64,000 nucleotides of DNA from Azolla caroliniana (Eukaryota > Polypodiophyta). Positions 21,622 to 33,638 of this stretch are shown here, piece by piece. The translations under genes and the position numbers were made by a program. Positions within the stretch are counted from its first letter, which is position 1, and each line of letters opens with the position of its first letter. The stretch covers positions 11,594,001 through 11,658,000 of the forward strand of contig JBHGNT010000015.1 of NCBI GenBank assembly GCA_043228905.1. The letters are read 5' to 3'. The notes below the pieces were generated by a model that was not told the origin of the DNA, searched no databases, and saw only the letters and a list, made by a program, of their open reading frames with translations.

Positions 21622-24600
21622 CATGGAACAAGTTTTGAATGTTGTTGGAGCAATCTCTCCGACCGAGACCTCTCAAATCCAATCCGCATCTCGCACACAA
21701 GCTGAGATCACTATTGAGCAATTGCTCACTACTACCTTGAATCAATTCGCCGAAATGAGGCAGGACAATATGGCATTGCAAAAGTAATTCCAAGAATTGA
21801 CTATTGAGTCCAAGAAAGAAGGTGAGCCTTCTTTTGTAGTAACGCCATTCAAGGGAGATAAGAAAGAAAGAACCGAGGAGGCTGTTAGCACTTGGCTTGG
21901 TCATTGGGAGTCTCACTTTGAGCTCCACCCCAAGCTTGATGCTGTAAAAATTGGTTACGTCGGTCGTGAGTTAGGTGGCCGAGTTGCTGCTTGGTGGCGC
22001 GGCCTAAGGATTGCAAAGAACTTACCCACAACTTGGGAAGGTTTCGTGGATGTTTTTAAGAAAAAAAATTTGCAGCCACCTTCTCAAACTGAACAAGCGC
22101 AACACTTGCTCATGTTGTTGAGTAAGCCATTTACCTCTCTCGAGGATTATATGCATCATGCTCAGACCCAGATCCAAAAATCAGGAGTTACGGGTGAGAA
22201 ATGGTTTGTTGCTTGCTTTTTGAATGGTATTCGAAATGGGGATTACCATTGGATTTTCCATGACAAGGACCCCACAACTTTTGACGAAGCCGTCAACATT
22301 GTATTTCGGTACCATAGGACTTCCAAGAAAGACCACAGTAAACCTGAGTTCGCTAAAACTCTGAACGTCAAGTTCATTGGGAAATGTAAGCAATCCAATG
22401 ACACTCTTGACCGCGACTCCAAGAAACCTAACCTCTTTTGTGCATATTGCAAGAAACGGGGCCACACAAAGGATACCTGTCGTTGTCTTGAGAGGAAGTC
22501 AATGAATACCCCTCCTCAAGACAAATCTACGAGTTACACAGGTGACTCTTTTGATGTTGTTAAAGTTCATACCAACCAACTTAAGTTCATGTGAATGCAC
22601 TTTTCCTTCACATTTACTTGGACCTAATGATTTACTCCGAGCAGTCGGGTATATCAATGGAACACAAGCACATTTCTTGTTTAATTCCGGTAGTTCTCAC
22701 AATTTTCTTAATGATCACTTTGTGCAGCAAATGGAACTCCACATAAACGCAAGTGATCATATCTATCAAGTTCACATGGCAAATGGAAGTGTTCAATACA
22801 TCAGTGGCATTGTTTGTCAACTACCAATTCAAATAGATACCTATTTGGAGAAGCTTGACTTTCATGTTATGAAATAACAATCCACAGATGTCATTTTAGG
22901 ATACCCTTGGCTTTTTAATAAAAACCCTTCTTTGTCCATTGATTGGGTTAATCACTCAATCACAATTGAACTTAATACTTGTAAACATTTTATTCAAGGT
23001 TGCAAACTTCCTTCTCGTTCACTTGTGTCTTCTAAATCTTTAAGTGAGTATTTAAGCTCATTAATTTATTCGTGTGTAAGTGATCTTGCACTTCAATTTT
23101 ATTATTTTAATATTGATGCCACACAATTACCACATTATGAACAACGATTACTCGACTCTATTTTAGACGATTTTCAAGATGTGTTTCCTAACGAATTGCC
23201 ACTTACTTTACCAAAAAAACGTAATGTGGACCATCAAATTGAACTCATTCCTAGTGTTGCTCCTGTGAGCATTCCACCTTACCAACTTAGTCGATTAGAA
23301 GAGGATGAGATCACTAAACAACTTAGGGAATACTTTAGTATGGGCCACATTAGGTATAGTAAATCACCTTGGGGTGTGCCAGTTCTATTAGTTATGAAGA
23401 AGGAAGGTTCATGGCGAATGTGTATCAATTATTGCCGTTTGAATAAAATGACAATTAAAAATGCATATCTGTTACCTCGTGCCGATGATTTGATTGATTG
23501 TTTGCATGGGGCCCAATATTTTACGAAAATTGACTTACGGATAGGTTACCATCAGATTCGCAATGCTGAGGATGATATTCCTAAAACCGCTTTTTCGTAT
23601 GCACTATGGCCATTATGAGTTTTTAGTCATGCCTTTCGGGTTGACTGATGCTCTAGCCACATTCCAACAAGCGATGAATGACATTTTCCGAGATCAACTA
23701 AGTGATTTTGTTGTCGTCTTCTTGGATGATATTTTGATATATAGCCGTACCCTGCAAGATCATGTTCAACATGTTCGATTTGTTTTGCAAAAGTTGTGTG
23801 TTAACTCTTTCTATGCAAAACATTCAAAATGTGATTTTTTCCAAAAATCTATTGTGTACCTAGGTCATTTAATTACAGAAAATGGTGTTGAAATTGAACC
23901 TTCTCATATTAAAAAGGTTAAACTTTGGCCCATTTCTCGTAATATTCGTGAACTACGATCATTCTTAGGGTTTGTTGGATTTTTACGAAAATCAATTCGT
24001 AACTATTCCAAATTGACTACACCATTAACTGACCTTTTAAAAGGTCATCCACATAAGTCTATCAAACCAATTGCATGGAATGAACAACTTGACAAATCAT
24101 TTGAGACACTCAAAGAGCATGTGTGTTTGGCTCCCACTCTTCTATTACCGGACCCTTCTAAGCCTTTCTCAATCGAAACCGATGCTAGTAATTATGCTAT
24201 TTGTGTCATTCTTTATCAAGGCGGTCACCCTATTTCTTTTGAAAGTAAGAAGCTTGATACTGCTCAATCACGGTATTCAGTTGAAGAGAAAGAGTTGTTT
24301 GCAGTAATACATGCACTTAAAACATGGAGACACTATCTCTATGGAAATAAATTTGTGGTTACAACAGACCATCAATCATTGAAGTATTTTTGTGACCAGC
24401 TAGATCTTGTTGGTCGTAAAGGCCGTTGGGCCGTTCTCATCTCGAGTACTTTTTTTTGGCTTAAGATGTGCTCTGACGTGCATAAATACGTAACTCAATG
24501 CTTCCAATGTTAGATTAATAAGTCAGAACGACTTAAAGCTGCTGGTCTTCTACATCCCTTAGATATTCCCAACAACAAATGGGAATGTATCTCGATGGAT

Positions 24601-25640
24601 TTTATTGTTAGTTTACCTCGTACACAGAGGGGTCATGATGCCATTTGGATTGTCGTTGATAGACTAACAAAATTGGCTAGATTTATTCCTACCAAAACCA
24701 CGGTAACTGCTCAACAATTGGCTTATCAATTTGTTGATGAGTTATTTCGTTTTTATGGATTACCGATGGATATTGTTAGTTTACTAGTGACTTTTGGACT
24801 GAAGTCTTTAAGAAACTAGAAACTACATTGAGCATGAGTTCCGCAGATCATCCTCAATCTGATGGACAAACTGAACGAGTTAATCAAATTATTGAGGAGA
24901 TGCTTCGAGCTTATGTAGCAAAAACCCCTTCTAAGTGGGAGCAATACCTTCCTATCTTAGAATTTGCCTATAATAGCTCTGAACATACATCCACTGGATA
25001 TAGTCCTTTTATGTTGATGTATGGTTTTCAGCCACGTACCCCAGTTGATGTCGCGATTCATCGTGATACATTAGACAGTACACGCAATTTTTTGCAAGAC
25101 ATGAACCAAATGTTGCATATTGCCAAAGAGAATGTCAAGACGGCTCAAGATCGTGCTCGATTTTATGTTGATCAGGATAGATGTCCTCGTGCATTTACTA
25201 TTGGTCAAAAAGTTTTTTTGCATTTCCCTACTGACTCTACGTCATTGTCTACAGGTAAGTGCGCTAAGTTAACCCCATGATATTGTGGTCCATTTGAAAT
25301 CCTTAAGCGGGTTGGGTGATCTTCTTATCACCTTGCCTTACCCCGTAACGTTGGTATTCATCCTGTTTTTCATGTTAGTCGTCTAAAACCATTTTTAGGC
25401 TCTGGGGATAACACCATCACAATCCAAGATCTTGTAACATTAGAAGATTTTTCTTACAAACCTCATGTTCCTGAACGAATTCTTGATTCTCATACTAAAC
25501 TTTTACGTTCTAAAGAGATTCGGCTATTCAAGGTCAAATGGATGGATAAACCTATTGATGATGCCACATGGGAACGCGAGCATACTCTTAAGGCACAATT
25601 TCCTCACTTTATATTGCAAGAGTGCAATATCTTGAAGTAG
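21622..25640 (+). pseudogene. Chromovirus D Gag-Pol with chromodomain-like end
   Basis: Ty3/gypsy polyprotein. Gag from 21622 (MEQVLNVVGAI; TAA at 21785) contains GRELGGRVAAWWRGLR and a knuckle CAYCKKRGHTKDTC (22440-22482). Protease (22600-22877) has NSG instead of DSG. RT (from 23240) has [24 protein letters not shown], a frame break near 23610 and FLDDILIYSRT (23725). RNase H has TDASNYAI. Integrase has lost its HH finger half (a joint near 24445) and the second catalytic Asp region (joint near 24785). The tail VPERILDSHTKLLRSKEIRL and WMDKPIDDATWERE is chromodomain-like. Dead copy. Confidence 0.9.
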
Positions 25641-26118
25641 GGGAGTATGTTATGTACACATAACGTTGGTGAGGGTAGGTCACCAATATTTACATTAGTG
25701 AAGGGTATTTTCACTAATGTTAGAAAGGGGACTAATGATTGGATAGAAGGAATGATAGGTGCATGCACTATCATGATTTGGACAACCAATGAATGGAGAA
25801 CCGTTTAGAAAGGCATATCTATTCAAGGGGCCTAGGAAAAGGTATAAATATGAGGCTTAGCTAACCTCATAATGACATTACGTCAGAAGGCTGCCGTCTT
25901 AGACACCGGTGGTGCGGGATAGGCTTTCGTCTCGACGGTCGTGTTTATCTCTTCCAAGGTATTAGTCATCCTAATATCCGGCGGTATGGGACATCGGTGG
26001 TAGGGTGGCTATGTATAGACCATAGCTCGAGGGTGGTCGAGTGGAACGGGTTCTTCTATCCATTCTATTTTCCTTCTTTTACTTTAGTTTGCTCTATTGA
26101 TTAGTAATAGACTCTTAA
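25641..26118 (+). repeat. D polypurine tract and 3' LTR
   Basis: GGGGAGTA follows the Pol stop. The LTR starts at 25648 with TGTTATGTACACATAACG, which contains an inverted repeat, and seems to end CTCTTAACA at 26118 where E integrase sequence begins. It carries a TATAAATA box near 25841. No 5' partner was found, so its end is inferred from the homology switch. Confidence 0.65.
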
Positions 26119-26763
26119 CATGGCCTCAACCATGGAAGTTCGTCAAGGAATTCATCAAGACATGTGATACTTGTGCTAGATCCAAAGTCTTCCACCATAG
26201 GCCATATGGGTTGCTCCAATCACTTCCCATTCCCAACCTTCCTTGGGCATCAATTTCCATGGATTTCATCACTGACTTGCATCTTGTCCACGTATATGAC
26301 ACAGTGCTCATCATGGTAGATCGGTTTACAAAGATGGCTCATTTTGCCCCTTGTGCAAAAACTATTTCAATAGAAGCAACAACCTATCTATTTTTAAAGA
26401 ATGTGGTACGACTTCATGGGGTTCCGGATGATGTCACCTCAGATCGTGGACCCCAATTTGTCTCTCAATTTTGGCAGTGGCTCCTTCAAACATTGGGCAC
26501 AACAGTGAATTTGTCTTCGTCCTATCATCCTCAAACCGATGGCCAAACGGAGTGGGTGAACCAAATTCTTGAGCAATACCTTCGATGCTCGCTGAGCTAC
26601 CAGCAAGATGATTGGGTTCACCTCCTACCCTTGGCAGAGTTCACATATAATAATACGCTACATGGTTCAACTGGGGTAACCCCATTTTTCGCGAACTACA
26701 GTTTCCATCATCGCTTCAGTATTTCCATCCCTAGCAACTCTGTCAACCGGTCAGCGGAAGGAC
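26119..26763 (+). pseudogene. Chromovirus E integrase, first part
   Basis: Open through the fragment: WPQPWKFVKEFIKTCDTCARSK (CX2C half of the integrase zinc finger), then the catalytic core with SMDFITDL, VDRFTKMAHF, SDRGPQFVSQFW and YHPQTDGQTEWVNQ. All three catalytic acids of the D,D-E core are visible. It ends at AGGAC (26759-26763), the target duplication of copia B2, and resumes at 32259. The 5' half of E is missing: D LTR sequence abuts it on the left. Confidence 0.9.
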
Positions 26764-27349
26764 TCCAAAGAATATGCGGAATAATGCTTAGCCACAACCG
26801 AGTCTTCAACTACTTCGTTGAGAATTACAATCACAAAAATGGGAATGTGGAGATAGATGCACGTATACACAAAACACTGAAAGAGAGTACACAAGAAAAT
26901 GATACACAGGATGTTTACATGGAAAACCCTAATACGGAAAAACCATGGAACTATCACTATGAAGAGAGGAAATACAAAATGCAAGCACAGAGGCAACGAC
27001 CTTGTCCTCGCGATCTTCTCCAAGCGGCGGTTACAACAGAGAGTGCTTGTAACTACTCTCACGCTCGCTCTCTCTCTCTCTGTACAACAGTTACACACAC
27101 ACAACTTTGTTTGCCCTAAGTCATATTTATACTAATATGACTTTCGGGCTATTTACAAATATAGCCACAATGGGCTAACAGAAACATGTTTACAAATACT
27201 AACAGTCATCTGGTGAGATATTCTCACCGGGCTTGCATCATCCGGTTCTCACTGGGTCTTCCGTTGCCGGGTACTCATCATCCGGTTCTCATCGAGTCTT
27301 CCGTTGCCGGGTACACATATCCCATCCGGAGGGACTAAAAATCCTAACA
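26764..27349 (-). repeat. B2 3' LTR
   Basis: Plus strand TCCAAAGAATATGCGGAATA to AAAATCCTAACA. It contains a repeated CATCCGGTTCTCA-type motif (27233-27312) that is shorter in the other LTR, plus a CT run. Its outer end has mutated from TG to TC. Confidence 0.88.
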
Positions 27350-27354
27350 AACTC

Positions 27355-28140
27355 CCCCTTCACTCTGGCATGGGATGCCTCGTCAATCCAATCCTCTTCC
27401 TACATGCATCTAGCTTGTCAGGTGTCAGCACTTTGGTCAGCATATCCGACCTATTCTCCTCCGTGTGGATCTTCATCAGCACGAACTCTTTAGCTTCAAC
27501 TCACTCCTGGATCCAGTGGTACCTGTGCTGGATGTGCTTTGTCCTGGAATGATAGGCAACGTTCTTTGCAAGGTGGAGGGCACTCTGATTGTCGTAGTAG
27601 AGCCGGTATTTCTCTTACCGGATCCCTAGTTCTCCGATGAAGTCCTTCATCCACAGTATTACCTTGCCAGCTTCCACAGCTGCCATGTACTCTGCTTCCA
27701 TGGTTGACAACGCAACCGTCTTGTGTAGCCTCGACTGCCACGAAATAGCTCCCCCTGCATATGTCATGACGTATCCGGATGTTGACCGTATGGTATCCGC
27801 ATCAGCCGACATGTCCGAATTCGTGAATCCGTCTAGTTGGGGTTTACCTGAGCCAAAACAGAGGCAGATACTCGAGGTGCCTTTCAAGTATCAGAGTATC
27901 CACTTCATCGTGTTCCAATGCTCTCTTTCGGGATTGCTCATGAACTGGCTCACCACTCTTACTCCATATCCCATATTTGGTCGGGTACATACCATCGTGT
28001 ACATCAAGCCCCTAACAGTAGAGGCATATGGTATCTTCATCATATCTGCCTTCTTTGCCTTTGTCCTTGGGCTCTGCTTTCCGGATAGCTTGCAGTTTGC
28101 CGGAAGTGTCAATCTGACCGGTTTTGCATCCGACATGTTA
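27355..28140 (-). pseudogene. B2 RNase H
   Basis: Read leftwards from 28136: GLMYTMVCTRPNMGYGV, VVSQFMSNPEREHWN and MKWIL. Then at 27887 MKGTSSICLCFGSGKPQLDG and FTNSDMSADADTIRSTSGYV, AGGAISWQSRLHKTVALSTM, EAEYMAAVEAGKVILWMKDF. These are the copia RNase H motifs with the catalytic D (NSDMS) and E (EAEY) present. The C-terminal part below 27615 has stops. Confidence 0.88.
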
Positions 28141-28149
28141 AACTGCTAA

Positions 28150-29386
28150 AGCACCTTTGTCACGTACTTTTCCTGTGACAGCCACAATTTCTTCTTTGAT
28201 CGGTCCTAGATGATATGCATCCCTAGTATCTATCTTGCCGGACCCAAGTCTTTCATTGAGAAGGTCTGGTTCATAGCCTTCTTCAGCATCCGTATCTCGA
28301 CTTGGTCTCATCCGACGATCAACATGTTGTCCATTGTTGTTAGGGTGGGGGGTGGCAACTAGAATGGCTTCACCCCCCTCCCGAGGGGGTTACGATAGAG
28401 AGAGAGAAGGAGAGAGTGAAAATAAGAAATGACACCAAATTAGAGGGCAAAAAACTATATCTCATTACATGCCCCATAAGGGGTTTATATAATACATAAT
28501 GTAACGGTAAATAATATGTCCGTTACAAAAAGAGACCGTTACATTCTTGTCACATGCACATAATTGTGCATGTGCTCACACATACTCATCCTCACACTCA
28601 TATACATTACACATACCGAACAACCCCTTTAACATGTTTTACCCTTATACCGCCCCGTACAACTCCTACGAGTAACATCCACGTATAGGAGGAGTATCAG
28701 GAAGTCTCCACCTTCGAACTTCTTCACAAATACGCAGTGATCGGCCAACATCTTGTGGTACCCTTGATCGGTCATGAAGGAGTCGAACTTACAGTAATAT
28801 TGCCGGGGAGCCTACTTCAAACCGTAGAGGCTCTTCTTCAACCGGTAAACCAGGTGCTCCTTCCCTTTCTTCACAATCCCCTCCGGTTGCTGCATGTAGA
28901 TCTCCTCTTCGAGGTCGCCATGGAGGAATGCCATCTTCATGTCTAACTGCTCTACCTCGAGGTCCATGCTTGCCGTTATGATCAACACCATCCGGATGGA
29001 AGTCATCTTTACTACCGGGGCAAATATCTCGTCGAAGTCCACGCCCTTCTTCTATTGGAACCCCTTCACCACGATCCTGGCTTTGTATCTCGGGGGGTTA
29101 CCGGTACTCCTGGTTTTAGCTTGTACACCCACTTGTTTCGAAGTGCCCGCTTTCCTTTTGGAAACTCCCGCAATTCATACGTATGATTCTCATGGAAGGA
29201 ATCCATCTCGTCCTGCATGGCACTTAACCACTTGCGGCTATGGGTGTCCTCCCTCAGTTCGTCGAAGCTCCCAGGCTCCCCCTCATCGGTTAGCAACACA
29301 TGCTCTGGATCTGGAAATCTCCGGGGGGGCCTTCTCTCTCTGAGAGGATATCTCCGACTTTGGTTTTCAGTAACTGGCTCCTGCAT
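28150..29386 (-). pseudogene. B2 reverse transcriptase, split by S2
   Basis: Read leftwards: MQEPVTENQSRRYPLRERRP (linker), LSAMQDEMDSFHENHTYEL, RALRNKWVYKLKPG, a frame change near 29090, then MDFDEIFAPVVKMTSIRM, VEQLDMKMAFLHGDLEEEIY, YRLKKSLYGLK (29042-28812). The YVDD-box region is where the 343-bp insertion S2 sits (28335-28677), so the active site itself is separated. Confidence 0.86.
28335..28677 (-). mobile_element. Solo LTR S2 in the B2 reverse transcriptase
   Basis: 343 bp with TG at 28335 and CA at 28677. It is flanked by TCCAT (28330-28334) and TCCAC (28678-28682), a 5-bp duplication with one C/T difference. B1, which lacks it, reads straight through (GTCGTCCACGTACAACAGGAGG). A TATATAAA box on the minus strand (28484-28491) suggests LTR orientation minus. 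It does not resemble the other LTRs in the window, so it is a family of its own. Confidence 0.8.
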
Positions 29387-29549
29387 CTATTCTTCATCCG
29401 AATTTGATTCGGGATCTTGGCCGGTTCCGGTTCCAGCTTCCTCTTCATCTTCTTCTGCCGGTTCGGTATCCTCACCGTAACCGGCCGGTAGGTTCGAATC
29501 TCATCGAACCGATCCTTACTGGTCGACTCAGAGTTCATTATCTTCTTCT

Positions 29550-30840
29550 CCGACTCCTAGTCGGCAAGGGTCTTGTCCTCCATGAAGCTAATATCTCGAC
29601 TCCGGAACACCTTCTTATCGACAGGGTCCCACACTCGGTAACCGAACTCATCATCACTGTATCCCAGGAATATGCAAGGCCGAGACTTTGGATCCAGCTT
29701 TGCTCTCCGGTCCTTTGCCACATGCACGTAAGTGAGACACTCGAACACCTTCAGATGCAGATAAGACACTTCCTTACCGGTCCATACTCTCTGCGGCATG
29801 TCTCCATCCAAGGGTACTGAGGGTGATCTGTTTATCACGTACGTCGCTATTGTCAGCACCTCTGGAACCTCTCCATTATGGTCTGGTTCATCCTTTCGGC
29901 CAACCCATTGAATTCCAACGTCTTCGGCATGGTAAATTCGAGCCGGATTGCCTTCGAGCGGCAGTACTCCTCGAATTGCCCCCGATATTCTCCTCCATTA
30001 TCTGCTCAAACCACCTTCAGCTTCCGGCAGGTTTCTCTTTCCACTCTCGTGTGTAGCTCCTTGAAGACGGATAACACTTGATCCTTCGTCTTCAGTGGTG
30101 AGACCCACAACTTCCGGTTGTGATCATCTATGAACATCACGAAGTACTGCGATCCGGCATGTGACTTCGTGTCCACTTGACCCACATTGGTATGCCTCAG
30201 CTCTAGTGGTGCATTCCATCTCATCAGAAGGAGGTTCGGTTTTGCTTGCCGGCCAAGCAATCGGTGCACTTCTCAAGTTGCACGTCCTTCACCGGAATGA
30301 GGTTGTCTTCGGCAAGCCTCTTCATCCCCTTCTCACTCATTTGACACAGTCTTTTGTGCCACAGCTCACTGGCAGTGTCGAATGCTACATTCACTTCTTC
30401 CCGGCATATCCGGGCATTCATCAAGTACAGTGTGTGGACCTTTCGGGCTTGAGCCCCTATTAAGCTCCCATTGCAGAACTTCATGATGTCGTTCCGGATG
30501 CTACTTGTGTAGCCTTCATCATCTAGCCCACCGGCTGATATCAGGTTCAGTCGAACCTCCGGAACGTGCCGGACATCCTTCAGCAGCAGCTTGCATCCGG
30601 TTGATGTCATCAACAACACATCTCCTATGCTGATAATTCGGCATGTCTCTTCATTCCCCATCCGGACATAGCCGTGCTCACCGGTTGTGTAGGATAAGAA
30701 GCATTTCCAATCGGGGTAAGGTGGAACGACGCTCTAGAGTCGACAACCCACGTTGTCTCGTCGACGGCAAGGTTCAACTCACTCTCCTCGGTGATGAGCA
30801 TTAGTTCTTCTTCACTTGCCGCGATCACCATCGTTCCCTT
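29550..30840 (-). pseudogene. B2 protease, pre-integrase and integrase
   Basis: Read leftwards: protease trace VDSRASFHLTP near 30740 (DSG changed to DSR), MGNEETCRIISIGDVLLMTS and VRHVPEVRLNLISAGGLDDE, pre-integrase ELWHKRLCQMSEKG and CTDCLAGKQNRTSF (30661-30224), integrase with HTNVGQVDTKSHAGSQYFVM and FIDDHNRKLWV (30269-30006). It then loses the central core helix near 29890 and ends AYVINRSPSVPLDGDMPQRV and CIFLGYSDDEFGYR. Several frame changes. Confidence 0.86.
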
Positions 30841-31664
30841 CTGGTCCGGCCCTCTCCGATCTCTGCCATTCTGGTCCGGTGACCGCTTCGAGTGGGTGCT
30901 GTCGGTTTCCTTGTCTTTCCGGAAATGCTGACAGTTCTTTTAGAAGTGCCCCGGCTTCCCAAAGTAGAAGCAAGTGGGCCTTCCCCTTGACATTGACCGT
31001 GTCCCCGACTTTTCCCGGTTCTGGGACCCCGGTTCATTTGTCTTCCGCGTTTTGATTCGGTAAGGAGCACTTTGGAGTCGGAGCTCGTATCCTTGTCTTT
31101 CCGATGCACCTCCTCATCTACCAAGATTGACTTGAGTCTTGCTAGGGATAACTGTTTTCCTTCCAGCCCGGCATTGCCCAAAGTGACAACTAACATCTCC
31201 CAGCTATCTAGGACGGAACTGAGCAGGAGTAGAGCTAGTACCTCATCGGTGAGAGGTACTTCCAACGATGTTGCCTAGTGAATCAGCCCCTGGAAAGCAT
31301 TCATGTGCTCCGCCATACTGGAGTCGTGTTGGTACCGGAGCCTCACTAGCTTCCGAAATACCGAAACCTGATTAACAACATTTTTGTTCTAAAACATAAT
31401 GCCAATCTTCTCCCAGAGCTCATGAGCCTTGCTCTCTTCATTGAAGTTGTTGTACAGGCTCATGTCGATGAAGCACCGAATGTAAGCCATTGTCTTGATG
31501 TGCATCACCTCCCACACCGTGGCGTCGATCTTGTCCGGTCTCTTGTCCCCGAACTGAACCGGCAACTAGAGATCTTTGACCACGAACATGTCCCTCATCT
31601 TTGACTTCCACACTGAGTAGTTGGAGCCAGTGAGCTTGAACATGTTGCCGAACAATTCTTCCAT
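30840..31664 (-). pseudogene. B2 Gag
   Basis: Starts at 31664 with MEELFGNMFKLTGSNYSVWK, interrupted by TAG near 31568 and TAG near 31393. It carries YIRCFIDMSLYNNFNEESKA, SLEVPLTDEVLALLLLSSVL and LARLKSILVDEEVHRK. The knuckle is decayed: the Cys positions are lost in GEGPLASTLGSRGTSKRT. B-family Gag resembles UBN2 Gag of copia elements. Confidence 0.87.
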
Positions 31665-31672
31665 TTTCTGTG

Positions 31673-31690
31673 TTATTCGCTCTGATACCA
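31673..31690 (-). other. B2 primer binding site
   Basis: Minus strand TGGTATCAGAGCGAATAA, a perfect initiator Met tRNA core followed by variable bases, three bases inside the LTR. Confidence 0.85.
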
Positions 31691-31693
31691 GTT

Positions 31694-32253
31694 TGTAAAG
31701 AATATGCAGAATAATGCTTGGCCACAACCGAGTCTTCAACTACTTCGTTGAGAATTACAATCACAGAAATGGGAATGTGGAGATAGATGCACGTATACAC
31801 AAAACATTGAAAGAGAGTACACATGAAAATGATACACAGGATGTTTACGGGGAAAACACTAATAGGGAAAAACCACGGGAGCCCACAGACTCCGAACTAT
31901 CACTATGAAGAGAGGAAATACAAAATGCAGGCATAGAGGCAACAACCTCGTCCTCACGATCTTCGACAAGCGGCGGTTACAATAGAGAGTGCTCGTAGCT
32001 ACTCTCACACTCTCTCTCTCTCTCTATACAACAGTTACACACACACAACTCTGTTTGCCCTAAGTCATATTTATACTAATATGATTTTCGGGCTATTTAA
32101 AAATATAGCCACAATGGGCTAACAGAAAGATATTTACATATATGTCCCTTCATCCGGTGAGAGGTTCTCATCGGGCCTGCGTCATCCGGTTCTCACCGGG
32201 TCTTCCGTTGCCAGGTACTCATATCCCATTCGGAGGGACCAAAAATCCTAACA
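31694..32253 (-). repeat. B2 5' LTR
   Basis: Plus strand TGTAAAGAATATGCAGAATA to AAAAATCCTAACA, followed by the AGGAC duplication at 32254-32258. Collinear with 26764-27349. Confidence 0.9.
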
Positions 32254-32843
32254 AGGACATGCTCATATTTTAGCCGACATTCATCAAGACCTATCCCTCG
32301 AACTCATGCTTGCAAGGGACCGGTATAAAGTGCAAGTTGATCGACATCGTTCCACTACACCCGCCTTTGCAGTTGGTGATCAAGTTTGGCTCTTACGTCG
32401 CTATGTCGATACTACTGGACCTTGCGGAAAGTTGGATTACTAGAAGTTGGGGCCTTTCCGCATCATTGAGTGTGTCAATCCCGTCACTTTGCAGCTGGAA
32501 CTTCCTCCACATTTCTGGATTCATAATGTCTTCCATGCCTCTCTTCTCGAACCTTATCATCCATCCACTATTCCTAGAAGACACTCTCCACCTCCACCTC
32601 CAATTGAGCTTTCCACGGGTGAGGAGTATGAGGTGGACAAGATTCTGGACTCTCGTTGGCATCGATGACAACTTTAATATTTAGTCCTATGGAAAGGGTA
32701 TCCCATTTCAGAGGCAACTTGGGAACCAACCCAAAACATGGAGAATGCACTGGATGTTGTTCATGCATTTCATCACCAATATCCACAAAAACCGGGGAGG
32801 CATCTTCGGAGGCGGCCTTAGCAGGGGGATAATTTCATGGACA
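32254..32843 (+). pseudogene. Chromovirus E integrase end and chromodomain
   Basis: Resumes E after B2: HAHILADIHQDLSLELMLAR, VGDQVWLLRRYVD, TAG near 32440, LGPFRIIECVNPVTLQLELP (GPY/F module), HNVFHASLLEPYHPS. From about 32620 comes a chromodomain EEYEVDKILDSRWH, a frame break, then YLVLWKGYPISEATWEP. Chromodomains steer integration to marked chromatin in chromoviruses. It ends at a polypurine tract, CAGGGGGATAA. Confidence 0.9.
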
Positions 32844-33244
32844 TGACAACAGTCATGTCATAATTCAAACTCTTGACCTATTGTATTTAATCAATATGTT
32901 TTAACCAATACATCCAATACATAATCATATTACCTTACTATATTATTGTAGATTATCTATTCTACATGTAGGATTTTAGAAGCTTCCAGAAAGCTCCAAA
33001 AGCTAGAACATTCTAGAAGCTTGTGCATGAAAATGCGTCTTTGCATGGAGCTACATTTAGAGCCCATAAACATGTATAAATACAGGGGTTCACCTTGGCC
33101 TCAGTCAAGGTGAACAACACCAGTTACGGATTCATAATTCAGTTCTTGTTCTCTTGACTAGTTTCTCTCTCTCTTTCTTATTATCTTTTCTATGATCTCT
33201 CTCTCACTCTCTTAGTATTGAGCCTCATCTACCTGTCTGTGACA
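32844..33244 (+). repeat. E 3' LTR (401 bp)
   Basis: Starts TGACAACAGTCATGTCATAA after the polypurine tract and ends CTGTCTGTGACA. TATAAATA lies at 33075-33082 and a CT-rich leader follows. The next five bases (GTATG) belong to J and would be the target duplication, but the left partner is lost. Confidence 0.75.
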
Positions 33245-33521
33245 GTATGTTCCGACGAATCGGCAAACTGCCGATATCTTTACCAAACCCCTTGGCTTAG
33301 ACAATTTGCGGTAGTTCTCAGGAGCGCTTGGTTTGCCGCACCTCGACATGTCGACCTTGAGGGGGAGACGGAGTGGAAGAGAAGAAGAATAAGAAGTTCA
33401 GAAATCCAAATCGGATGAAGAAGTCGAGGAAGTGAGGTGTGAAGATGCTAGGAGAAGCTGGAAGCAATGGTCGACAAAGTCAAACACCATGGTCTAACCT
33501 CTAGTTGAGCTTGAGGGAGAG
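33245..33521 (+). pseudogene. Copia J: RNase H C-terminus and polypurine tract
   Basis: One frame reads YVPTNRQTADIFTKPLGLDN, then a TAG, then GLPHLDMSTLRG, the end of copia RNase H as in element L (ADIFTKPLSLEKFWQF). An untranslated spacer and the tract GAGCTTGAGGGAGAG precede the LTR at 33522. The rest of J lies to the left of E, which interrupted it, and is not in view. Confidence 0.82.
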
Positions 33522-33638
33522 TGTTGAGTGGACAAGCTCAACATGATCCGAATCGGCTGAATAGGCCAGAGCCGGATCAGTGTCTGGAAGTGTGTGTAGC
33601 TGGTAGGCCGTTAGAGGCCGATGGTCCTAGCCTAGTAC
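33522..33638 (+). repeat. J 3' LTR, left part
   Basis: Starts TGTTGAGTGGACAAGCTCAA, like the LTR starts of K and L. It is cut at 33638 by copia B3 after AGTAC (33634-33638). The remainder is at 60299-60582. Confidence 0.82.

Larger units (their letters stand above)
26764..32253 (-). mobile_element. Copia element B2, full length, with solo LTR inside RT
   Basis: Minus-strand copia element bounded by AGGAC at 26759-26763 and 32254-32258. LTRs are 26764-27349 (586 bp) and 31694-32253 (560 bp), both ending CCTAACA on the plus strand. Primer site and Gag start lie at 31690/31664, and a polypurine tract (AGTGAAGGGGGAGTT, minus) at 27350. Removing it restores the E integrase reading frame across SAEG-HAHILADIH. 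It carries 343-bp solo LTR S2 at 28335-28677. All domains are present but broken. Confidence 0.94.

Noticed and set aside
26119-33244. D and E as one gypsy element
   Set aside because: D already has its own integrase and chromodomain-like tail, and its LTR lies between. E integrase is a different sequence with its own chromodomain and LTR.
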